A DNA stretch of 5,033 nucleotides, taken from assembly GCA_030838265.1 (NCBI GenBank), contig JAUTXA010000145.1, positions 1 through 5,033 on the forward strand, in the 5' to 3' direction. Of the stretch, positions 1 through 5,033 are shown one piece after another. A program made the position numbers and the translations under genes. The notes under the pieces are model-generated. The model worked only from the letters and a program-made list of their open reading frames with translations. It did not search any database and was not told the origin of the DNA. The first letter of the stretch is position 1; every line of letters begins with the position of its first letter. The DNA comes from Actinomycetota bacterium (GTDB lineage Bacteria > Actinomycetota > Acidimicrobiia > Acidimicrobiales > BP-101).

Positions 1-155
1 CGGGCGCCCTTCTCGTAGTCCCACGTGAAGATGGCCTCGGCGTTGTCCTTGACGTGGTGGATGGTCTCGTTCACGTCGGTGTTCGAAACAGAGAGGATGG
101 CCTCGAGGTCGTTGATCTCGTCTCGGCCGATCAGCTCTTCGTTGGTGGTCGACAT
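1..155 (-). CDS. Probable ferritin-like domain protein, N-terminal fragment (runs off the left edge)
   Basis: Only the first 51 codons and two bases of the next are present; the gene continues past base 1. The ATG at 155 is preceded by a good ribosome binding site (AAGGGAGAA on the minus strand, about 6 bases from the start). The start lies 21 bases after the stop of the upstream TetR gene, so it is probably the next gene of the same operon. The fragment begins MSTTNEELIGRDEI and is acidic and apparently helical, with a FTWDYEKGAR stretch at about residues 43-52. I associate that tryptophan/aspartate/tyrosine-glutamate segment with actinobacterial ferritin-like (diiron, aminobenzoate-oxygenase-like) proteins found beside TetR genes. 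This comes from memory of the family. The iron-binding helices with their ExxH motifs would lie outside the window, so the function cannot be confirmed here. The reading frame itself is well supported by the ribosome binding site, spacing and codon use. Confidence 0.6.
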   Translation of the reverse strand, partial: MSTTNEELIGRDEINDLEAILSVSNTDVNETIHHVKDNAEAIFTWDYEKGA

Positions 156-161
156 CGATGG

Positions 162-170
162 TTCTCCCTT
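162..170 (-). promoter_or_regulatory. Strong ribosome binding site of the ferritin-like gene
   Basis: Reads AAGGGAGAA on the minus strand, about 6 bases before the ATG at 155. It is the clearest Shine-Dalgarno of the downstream operon genes and fixes the start of the partial gene. The two TetR genes upstream lack a comparable site, so translation of the ferritin-like product may be higher than that of the regulators. Confidence 0.6.
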
Positions 171-176
171 TGGGGG

Positions 177-830
177 TTAGACGGATGCGGGGATAGAGGT
201 GACGAGGCCGGGAAGGACGAACGCCCTCACCAGCCTCCGGACGGACTCCTCGTCACCCATGTCGACGTCGTCGGCTGGGTTCGAGGTGTAGGACAGAACG
301 ATGCGAGCCACCCACTCGGCGGCCCGCGCCGCGTCCTCGTCACCCAGCCAGCGGGCCAGGTAGGGAGCGGCGAAGGCGGTGGCGGCACTCAGGACCTCGT
401 CCTGGTGGCTGAAGGCCAGCTTGGGGAGGATGACCTCGGGCTCGTGGGCCATGACGAACTGCAGCGCTTCATGGTCGCGAAGGCGGCGCGAGACCTCGGC
501 GATGCCGACGACCAGAAGCTCCTCGAGGGAGTCGGCGGCGGCCATTCTCTGGGCGACGGCCCCGAAGAAGCGGGCGATCTCGACACTCGCCACCCGCTCG
601 ACGAGGCCTTCTTTGCCACCGGGGAAGATGCGGTAGACGGTGGCCCGGCTGTAGCCCGACTGGCGGGCGATGTCGTCGAGCGTCGTCTTGCCCATCCCCC
701 ACCGGGCGATGCAGCGCAGGGTGGCGTCGATGATCCGAGCCTCTTGGTGGTTCAGGCCCATGGGCTGAAAGCCGGCCAAGGGAGCGCCTGGATCGGCGGT
801 CACGACTTCGGCGAGGGCGATGGCAGCCAT
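177..830 (-). CDS. TetR/AcrR-family transcriptional regulator (second of a tandem pair)
   Basis: A 217-residue DNA-binding repressor of the TetR family. The N-terminal helix-turn-helix lies at about residues 49-69 (TTLDDIARQSGYSRATVYRI, then F69), followed by the usual PGGK turn. An all-helical ligand-binding and dimerisation domain makes up the rest. It is colinear with the upstream TetR protein along its whole length. Shared landmarks are SRATVYR, FPGGK, DH..LQ....EPE..LPKL (119-138) and a C-terminal VAR..LS segment near 174-180. The start at 830 has no Shine-Dalgarno but sits 8 bases after a -10-like hexamer, so a leaderless message is likely. The alternative ATG at 761 (Met24) would align with the start of the paralogue and give 194 residues, but it also lacks a ribosome binding site. 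The gene ends 21 bases before the ferritin-like gene. The ligand is unknown; given the neighbours, a fatty acid or acyl-CoA is a reasonable guess. Confidence 0.93.
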   Translation of the reverse strand: MAAIALAEVVTADPGAPLAGFQPMGLNHQEARIIDATLRCIARWGMGKTTLDDIARQSGYSRATVYRIFPGGKEGLVERVASVEIARFFGAVAQRMAAADSLEELLVVGIAEVSRRLRDHEALQFVMAHEPEVILPKLAFSHQDEVLSAATAFAAPYLARWLGDEDAARAAEWVARIVLSYTSNPADDVDMGDEESVRRLVRAFVLPGLVTSIPASV

Positions 831-834
831 CGCT

Positions 835-878
835 TGAGACGATACGGCAGGAAGTGTCTCATCGTCAACCTCGTCTCA
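835..878. promoter_or_regulatory. Candidate TetR operator: three TGAGAC/GTCTCA half-sites around the internal promoter
   Basis: TGAGAC occurs at 835-840 and its reverse complement GTCTCA at 856-861 and again at 873-878. The first two form an inverted repeat with a 15-base spacer; the last two are direct repeats 17 bases apart. On the minus strand one site abuts the -10 hexamer, one lies between -10 and -35, and one is just upstream of -35 and includes the stop codon of the first TetR gene. Placement over a regulator's own promoter is typical of TetR autoregulation. Which of the two regulators binds, or whether either does, is inference. Confidence 0.45.
839..868 (-). promoter_or_regulatory. 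Internal promoter before the second TetR gene, predicted leaderless
   Basis: On the minus strand TTGACG (plus 868-863) is followed after 18 bases by TATCGT (plus 844-839), close to the sigma70/SigA-type consensus and better than anything else seen in the window. The expected transcription start is about 7-9 bases further on, at 832-830, which coincides with the ATG at 830. This explains why that gene has no ribosome binding site. The element sits in the 45-base gap after the first TetR gene, so the second TetR and the ferritin-like gene can be transcribed independently of the ligase. This is a prediction from sequence only. Confidence 0.55.
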
Positions 879-1454
879 CCCGTCCGCAGGCGTGGTGAGG
901 CCGGCCAGGAGCTCGGTGCGGACAAGCTCGCCCACCTGGACGGGATCCTCGAGGTCCCAGCGCCCGGGGCTGCCGATGAACGAGAGGAGGAGCCGGGCCA
1001 CGTGGTCGACGGCCCGCTCCTGATCGAGCCCGGGGGTGATGTCGGGGTCGCGCTGCATTGGGGGCAGCAGGAAGGCCTTGATCAGGGCCAGGAGGCGGTG
1101 GCTCTCGATGGTGAGCTCGGGCAGCAGGGTCTCGGGCTCGGTCTGCAGGATCTTCTGGAGGACGGCGTGGTCGGCCACCGCCCGGTGGGCGAACAGCAGG
1201 GCTCGCTCCAACAGGGTGGCGAAGTCGGCCGAGCCCTCGACGGCCTGCATGAGGCGCTCGAAGAAGCGGCTGGCCTCCCACCCGATCGTCTCCCTGATGA
1301 GCTGTTGCTTGCCACCCGGGAAGTACCGGTAGACGGTCGCCCGCGACACCCGGGCCTCGCGTGCCGCGTCCTCGACAGTCGTCTTGGCCAGCCCGTAGCG
1401 GGCGACGCACGAGTACGCCCCCTCGATGATCCGCTCGCGGGGTGAGGGCGTCAC
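876..1454 (-). CDS. TetR/AcrR-family transcriptional regulator (first of a tandem pair)
   Basis: A 192-residue TetR-type repressor, a typical length for the family. The helix-turn-helix lies at about residues 25-45 (TTVEDAAREARVSRATVYRY, then F45) and is followed by FPGGK. The remaining roughly 140 residues are helical and carry the ligand-binding and dimerisation domain, including DHAVLQ....EPETLLPEL at 95-114. It starts with GTG at 1454, only 6 bases after the TGA of the acyl-CoA ligase gene, with at most a weak purine-rich stretch before it. It is therefore probably translated by coupling to the ligase. Linkage to a fatty-acyl-CoA ligase suggests control of fatty-acid uptake or degradation with an acyl-CoA or fatty-acid effector, but the effector pocket cannot be read from sequence alone. 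It is clearly paralogous to the TetR protein encoded immediately downstream, and the two may form homodimers or heterodimers. Confidence 0.93.
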   Translation of the reverse strand: MTPSPRERIIEGAYSCVARYGLAKTTVEDAAREARVSRATVYRYFPGGKQQLIRETIGWEASRFFERLMQAVEGSADFATLLERALLFAHRAVADHAVLQKILQTEPETLLPELTIESHRLLALIKAFLLPPMQRDPDITPGLDQERAVDHVARLLLSFIGSPGRWDLEDPVQVGELVRTELLAGLTTPADG

Positions 1455-1460
1455 CCGGGC

Positions 1461-3083
1461 TCAGGCAGTCGGCAGGGTGTAGTCGACGAACTTCTCGCGC
1501 AACGTCTTCTTCGAGAACTTGCCCACCGAGGTCTTCGGAACCTCGTCGATGAACACGACGTCGTCGGGCAGCCACCACTTGGCCACGCGGGGCCGCAGGT
1601 GGTCGAGCACCTCATCCTTGGTGAGCTCCTCACCCGCCTTGATGACGACGCACGCGATGGGGCGCTCGTCCCACTTGGGATGGGCGATGCCGATGACGGC
1701 GGCCTCGGCCACCTTGGGATGGGCCATGATCTCGTTCTCGAGCTCGACCGAGCTGATCCACTCCCCGCCCGACTTCACCAGATCTTTGGTGCGGTCGACC
1801 AGCTTGATGTAGCCCTCGTCGTCGACCACGGCCACGTCGCCCGTCCGCAGCCAACCATCGGGAGTGAACGACTCCTGCGAGCCGGGGTGGTTGTAGTAGT
1901 CCCGCACGATCCACGGGCCCGCGACCTGCAGCTCGCCGCTGGTCACACCGTCCCACGGCAGCGGGCTGACGGTGCCGGGCTCGACGACGCGGAACTCGAC
2001 GCCGGGGGCGATGAGCCCGACCGTGGCCCGCTGGTCGGCCAGCTCGTCGATCGACATCGACTCCTGGAGGTAGCTCTTGATGTGGCCGGTCGAGGCGATG
2101 GGGCTGGTCTCGGTCATTCCCCAGGCCTGGGTGATGGGGACCCCGATGGCCTCCCGGAACCCCTCGGACAGCGACTTGGGCACGGCCGAGCCGCCGCACA
2201 AGACCTTGGTGATCGACGAGAGGTCGCGACCCGCGAGCAGGGGCAGGACGCCCATCCAGATGGTGGGGACGCCGGCCGCCATCGTCACCTTCTCGGACAC
2301 CATGAGGTCGACGAGGGTGGGTGGGCTGAGGTCGGCGCCCGGCATGACCAGGTTGGCGCCGGAAGCCACCGCGGCGTGGGCCAGGCCCCAGCAGTTGGCG
2401 TGGAACATGGGGACCACCGGCAAGATGGTGTCGACCTCGGACACGCCGAGCACGTCGTGCACCATCACCGCCATGGTGTGGAGCCACATCGATCGGTGCG
2501 AGTACACGACGCCCTTGGGCTTGCCCGTGGTGCCGCTCGTGTACATCATCGAGCCGGCCTGATTCTCGTCGGTGACGTTGAACTCGACGGGCTTGGCGTC
2601 AGCCATCAGCTTCTCGTAGTCGACGATGCGCGGGTCGTCGGGGACGTCGCCCTTGCCGTCGTCCATGATCACGATGTGCTTGACGGTGGTGAGCTCGGGC
2701 AGCAGGGGCGCCAGAAGAGCAGCCACCGACCGGTCGGCGAAGATCACCTCGTCCTCGGCGTGGTTGATGATGTAGGTGAGATCAGCCGGGAAGAGCCGCA
2801 AGTTGAGGGTGTGCAGGACGCGGCCGGTGCACGGCACGGCGAAGTAGAGCTCGAGGTGGCGGGCCGTGTTCCAGGCGAAGCTGCCGACGCGCCCGTCGGG
2901 TGAGACGCCGAGGGCCTCGAGGACCGCGCCGAGGCGACGGGTGCGGTCGGCCCACTCGCCGTAGGTGATCCGCTCGATGCCGCCCGGCGTGTTGGTCGCC
3001 ACGTGCTTCTTGGGGAACAGCCGCTCGGCTCGGTGAAAGAAGTGCGGCAGGGTGAGCGGATAGTCCTGCATGAGTCCCTGCAT
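1461..3083 (-). CDS. Long-chain fatty-acid--CoA ligase (AMP-forming, FadD/AlkK-like)
   Basis: A 540-residue cytosolic enzyme of the ANL adenylate-forming superfamily that converts a fatty acid, ATP and CoA to acyl-CoA, AMP and pyrophosphate. Visible motifs in order: P-loop YTSGTTGKPKG (181-191); VPMFHANCW (224-232), matching the G-motif of the Thermus long-chain enzyme, with the gate tryptophan kept at W232; WGMTETSP (321-328); GWLRTGD with the ribose-binding D416; hinge and fatty-acid signature KDLVKSGGEWIS (433-444); and the C-terminal catalytic lysine K522 in KTSVGKFSKK. Length and motifs are complete, so it should be active. The ATG at 3083 has a purine-rich GAGGGGG about 4 bases upstream; Met5 (3071) is a weaker alternative. 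It is the first gene of the leftward operon, followed after 6 bases by a TetR gene. Chain length is not certain: medium-chain AlkK-type ligases share this architecture. Generic name in actinobacteria would be fadD. Confidence 0.95.
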   Translation of the reverse strand: MQGLMQDYPLTLPHFFHRAERLFPKKHVATNTPGGIERITYGEWADRTRRLGAVLEALGVSPDGRVGSFAWNTARHLELYFAVPCTGRVLHTLNLRLFPADLTYIINHAEDEVIFADRSVAALLAPLLPELTTVKHIVIMDDGKGDVPDDPRIVDYEKLMADAKPVEFNVTDENQAGSMMYTSGTTGKPKGVVYSHRSMWLHTMAVMVHDVLGVSEVDTILPVVPMFHANCWGLAHAAVASGANLVMPGADLSPPTLVDLMVSEKVTMAAGVPTIWMGVLPLLAGRDLSSITKVLCGGSAVPKSLSEGFREAIGVPITQAWGMTETSPIASTGHIKSYLQESMSIDELADQRATVGLIAPGVEFRVVEPGTVSPLPWDGVTSGELQVAGPWIVRDYYNHPGSQESFTPDGWLRTGDVAVVDDEGYIKLVDRTKDLVKSGGEWISSVELENEIMAHPKVAEAAVIGIAHPKWDERPIACVVIKAGEELTKDEVLDHLRPRVAKWWLPDDVVFIDEVPKTSVGKFSKKTLREKFVDYTLPTA

Positions 3084-3115
3084 GGGTCCCCCTCTGACGT
3101 CAGTGATCGCCGCAC

Positions 3116-3121
3116 AGCGTA
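3116..3121 (-). promoter_or_regulatory. -10-like hexamer of the acyl-CoA ligase operon
   Basis: TACGCT on the minus strand fits TANNNT. It would give a start near 3108-3110 and a leader of about 25 bases containing the GAGGGGG ribosome binding site. No convincing -35 hexamer lies 16-18 bases upstream, so it is either an activator-dependent or weak promoter, or a chance match. Confidence 0.3.
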
Positions 3122-3135
3122 CTGATCCCAGTACG
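3118..3135. promoter_or_regulatory. 18-bp palindrome, candidate repressor operator between divergent genes
   Basis: CGTACTG-ATCC-CAGTACG: two perfect 7-base inverted arms separated by 4 bases. It sits between the ligase operon and the divergent membrane-protein gene and overlaps a -10-like hexamer on each side (3116-3121 minus, 3132-3137 plus). Size and symmetry match operators bound by TetR dimers, and two TetR genes lie in the adjacent operon. Binding by either of them is inference. Confidence 0.5.
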
Positions 3136-3137
3136 GT
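3132..3137 (+). promoter_or_regulatory. -10-like hexamer of the DedA-like gene
   Basis: TACGGT fits TANNNT and ends 7 bases before the GTG at 3145, so transcription would begin at or within a base of that codon, giving a leaderless message. The -35 region (about 3108-3114) does not match consensus, which keeps confidence low. Confidence 0.3.
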
Positions 3138-3144
3138 CAGGGCC

Positions 3145-3885
3145 GTGGACGAGCCTCAGCCCGAGCCCGCCGACGCTCCGGGCGGGGCCGACGCGCCGGC
3201 CGCCCCCCAACGCAGTCGACGGCTGCTCTGGGTCTTGCTGACGCCGATCGTCCTCCTCAGCGTCGCCGGAACGGTCGCCGACGCCGTCGGACCGGCGTTG
3301 GTCACCCACCATCCGCTCGTCCAGATGTTCCTCAACCCCCGCAACCGGTACCTGGCCCTGGCCTCGAACCAGGTCGGCACGGTCCCCTTCTTCGTCGTGG
3401 GCTTCCTCCGTCTGGTGCTCACCGACCCGCTCTTCTACGTGCTCGGGGTTCTCTACGGCGACGCCGCCCTGCGCTGGATGGAGAAGAAGATGGGCGACGA
3501 GACCATCCAGACGTTGCGGCGCTGGTTCGGCAAGGCCGCCTACCCCATCGTGCTCATCGCCCCCAACGGCTATGTGTGCTTGCTGGCCGGCGCCACCGGG
3601 ATGCGGCCCGCCGTCTTCATCAGCCTCAACCTCACGGGCACCGTGGCCCGCCTCATCATCATCCGGGCCGCGGCCGATGTCTTCAGCGGGCCTCTCAACG
3701 CCGTCCTCCGCTTCCTGCGCCACTACCAGTGGTGGCTCACCGGGCTTTCGGTCGTGATCGTCACCATCCAGGTCTGGAGCTCGCGGCGCAAGGGCCGGTC
3801 CGAGATCGCGTCGGTGGCGACTATGGAGCGGGAGCTGGCGGAGGCCGAAGCCGAGGTCTCGGCCGAGGCTCCGGAACCCGACTAG
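3145..3885 (+). CDS. DedA/VTT-domain-like integral membrane protein
   Basis: 246 residues when started at GTG 3145. The N-terminus is cytosolic-looking and rich in Pro/Ala/Glu/Asp (1-22). About five hydrophobic segments follow, near residues 27-48, 80-104, 132-151, 155-176 and 197-211. The C-terminal tail is a basic patch (RRKGR) followed by an acidic, probably helical stretch. The layout around VLGVLYGDAALRW (99-111), WFGKAAYPIVLIAPNG (127-142) and LAGATGMRP (147-155) resembles the VTT/DedA fold with its re-entrant loops and GD motif, but the match is divergent. DedA-family proteins are linked to membrane lipid flipping and proton-motive-force homeostasis. An in-frame ATG at 3070 would add 25 residues but would overlap the divergent ligase gene and cross the operator, so I prefer the GTG. 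It overlaps the next gene's start by one base, implying co-translation. A generic membrane protein of unknown function is the alternative. Confidence 0.72.
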   Translation: MDEPQPEPADAPGGADAPAAPQRSRRLLWVLLTPIVLLSVAGTVADAVGPALVTHHPLVQMFLNPRNRYLALASNQVGTVPFFVVGFLRLVLTDPLFYVLGVLYGDAALRWMEKKMGDETIQTLRRWFGKAAYPIVLIAPNGYVCLLAGATGMRPAVFISLNLTGTVARLIIIRAAADVFSGPLNAVLRFLRHYQWWLTGLSVVIVTIQVWSSRRKGRSEIASVATMERELAEAEAEVSAEAPEPD

Positions 3886-5033
3886 TGCCGGGGTCGGACG
3901 GGCCGGCGTCTCGCCCCGCCTCCCTTCGCCTCGGGACCGTCGCCGCCCTCGTCACCGGCGTCGTCTACATGATCGGGTCGAGCCGGCCTTTCGGCTACGA
4001 CGCGTCGGTCACCGTGGCCCGGTTCGTCGCCACTCCTTCGCTGCTCGACGCTCTCAGGCGACAGGACGTGTTCAACAACCACGTGCTCTTCTCGCTGGCC
4101 GAGCACGTCGTGTACTCGCTGACCGGGAGCCGCTCCGAGGTCGTCCTCCGCCTGTTGCCAGTGGCGGCGGCGGCCGGAGTCGTGGGCCTGACCGCGGTCA
4201 TGGCGGCGCGCCGTTGGGGCCTCGTGGCCGGCGCGGTGGCGGCGGTCGTGGTCGCCGCCAACCCAACCTTCGCGGCCGAGGCCCGGGACGTGCGGGGCTA
4301 CTCCATGGTCGTGCTGGCCGCCCTCGTCTCGACCTTGATCCTGCTGTCGCTCATGCGCTCTGAAGGGGACCCGTCACTGCCGCGGCGCGCCGCCTACGTA
4401 GCGGTCTCGGCCGTGGGCGTCGGCGTTCACCTCAGCATGGCGCTCGTGCTCCTGGCTCATCTGGCCGCGGCTGTGGCCCACCGCCACCCTCGCCGTCTCG
4501 GGATCCTGCCGATGGCGTCGGTGCTCATGGGCTCGCTCTTCTACGCCGGCGTCGCCGGGACCATGCTCGCCGTCCGCCACGATCCCCGCTTCCGACCGGG
4601 TTTCGCACGCCAGCTCCTGTCCGCCCTGGGGGGAGCCCAGGGACGCGCCTTCATCGGCCCCGTCGTGGTGATTGGCCTCGTCCTGCTGGCTCGCGACCTC
4701 CGGGCCCGGGTGGCGCTGGCCACACTCGTCGTGAGCATCGGGTGGGTGTGGCTGGTGGCCAAGCCCTACTTCCTCTACCCCCGCTTCTTCGTGTGGCTGG
4801 TGTTGGCGACGGCCGCGGCCGCCGCCGCCGCGGTCGCCCGATGGCCGGCCCTCGTCGCACCCCTCGCCCTCGGGGTGGCGCTGGCGATCCCCGCCCAGGC
4901 TCGGGCCTGGGGGCGGGCCCAGGTGCCGAACCGTCGAGCGGCCGACGTCGTCGCCGGCCTGCACCGCCCCGGCCCGGTGTGCTCCCTCGGGGCCTCACTC
5001 GAGCCCCTCGACGTCTATCTGCGGACGCGACGG
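3885..5033 (+). CDS. GT-C type (GT39/PMT-like) membrane glycosyltransferase, C-terminus beyond the window
   Basis: The frame is open for 383 codons from GTG 3885 to the last base, with no stop. The GTG shares its G with the preceding TAG (TAGTG), a classic translational coupling overlap. No Shine-Dalgarno is evident, and a later ATG at 3969 would cut into the first membrane segment. The protein is strongly hydrophobic. A first transmembrane segment at about 15-33 is followed by a loop with FGYDASVT (acidic D39) and then FNNH (63-66). The next loop after several hydrophobic helices has EARDVRGYS (132-140), resembling the EAR.Y segment of GT39/PMT-like enzymes. An alanine-rich helix lies near 308-317. 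These are hallmarks of polyprenyl-phosphate-sugar-dependent transferases that modify lipids or proteins at the outer face of the membrane. Donor and acceptor cannot be told. Third-position G/C preference supports this frame over the antisense ones. An unrelated polytopic membrane protein is the main alternative. Confidence 0.75.
   Translation, partial: MPGSDGPASRPASLRLGTVAALVTGVVYMIGSSRPFGYDASVTVARFVATPSLLDALRRQDVFNNHVLFSLAEHVVYSLTGSRSEVVLRLLPVAAAAGVVGLTAVMAARRWGLVAGAVAAVVVAANPTFAAEARDVRGYSMVVLAALVSTLILLSLMRSEGDPSLPRRAAYVAVSAVGVGVHLSMALVLLAHLAAAVAHRHPRRLGILPMASVLMGSLFYAGVAGTMLAVRHDPRFRPGFARQLLSALGGAQGRAFIGPVVVIGLVLLARDLRARVALATLVVSIGWVWLVAKPYFLYPRFFVWLVLATAAAAAAAVARWPALVAPLALGVALAIPAQARAWGRAQVPNRRAADVVAGLHRPGPVCSLGASLEPLDVYLRTRR

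Noticed and set aside
54..1445. A 463-codon open frame on the plus strand
   Set aside because: It lies antisense to both TetR genes and has low-complexity Gly/Asp/Val-rich sequence with no recognisable domain, which is the usual mirror of GC-rich coding on the opposite strand.
1599..2903. A 434-codon open frame on the plus strand
   Set aside because: It is antisense to the acyl-CoA ligase, whose full motif set is unmistakable. The translation is His/Asp/Gly-rich and domain-free.
3070..3144. The upstream ATG at 3070 as the start of the DedA-like gene
   Set aside because: It would overlap the divergent ligase gene's first codons, read through the palindrome and promoter region, and add a 25-residue segment without membrane character. 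GTG 3145 fits the -10-like element better.
3100..3723. A 207-codon open frame on the minus strand
   Set aside because: It is antisense to the DedA-like gene, has biased Gly/Glu/Asp/Arg composition and no membrane segments or motifs. It would also cover the divergent regulatory region.
4801..4835. GCC/GCG-rich repeat-like tract
   Set aside because: It is simply an alanine-rich transmembrane helix encoded by GC-rich codons, not a tandem repeat with independent function.
4374..4964. A 196-codon open frame on the minus strand, with other shorter minus-strand frames between 3882 and 4998
   Set aside because: They are antisense to the 383-codon membrane glycosyltransferase frame, which has coherent transmembrane segments and family-like motifs.

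Overview
The window is uniformly GC-rich, with strong G/C preference at third codon positions. It has GTG starts, very short intergenic gaps and at least one probable leaderless start. Together these point to a high-GC actinobacterium. The protein flavour (fatty-acyl-CoA ligase beside TetR pairs and a ferritin-like protein) would fit an Acidimicrobiia-like or mycobacteria-like lineage, but that placement is inference.

Layout: two divergent transcription units leave a central intergenic region at about 3084-3144. Leftward (minus strand) is a tight four-gene set. It runs from a long-chain fatty-acyl-CoA ligase (3083-1461), through a TetR regulator (1454-876) and a second, paralogous TetR regulator (830-177), to the first 51 codons of a probable ferritin-like protein (155 to beyond base 1). 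Rightward (plus strand) is a DedA/VTT-like membrane protein (about 3145-3885). Its stop codon overlaps the GTG start of a large multi-pass membrane protein (3885 to beyond 5033) that looks like a GT-C (GT39/PMT-type) glycosyltransferase. That last gene is open through the window's end and has no stop here.

Regulation visible in the sequence: an 18-bp palindrome with perfect 7-bp arms (3118-3135) lies between the divergent genes and overlaps a -10-like hexamer on each strand, so one repressor dimer could cover both promoters. A second promoter-like element (TTGACG, 18 bp, TATCGT on the minus strand) sits in the 45-bp gap before the second TetR gene. It is surrounded by three TGAGAC/GTCTCA half-sites, and its predicted start point falls at or next to the ATG, implying a leaderless, self-regulated transcript.

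Interpretation: the minus-strand unit looks like a ligand-controlled lipid-activation module. The ligase makes acyl-CoA, and one or both TetR proteins could sense a fatty acid or acyl-CoA. The ferritin-like protein may be a diiron oxidase or iron-binding partner. The plus-strand pair is envelope related (membrane lipid homeostasis and sugar transfer). No RNA genes, mobile elements, CRISPR arrays or convincing terminators were seen, and no gap of 300 bases without a gene exists.
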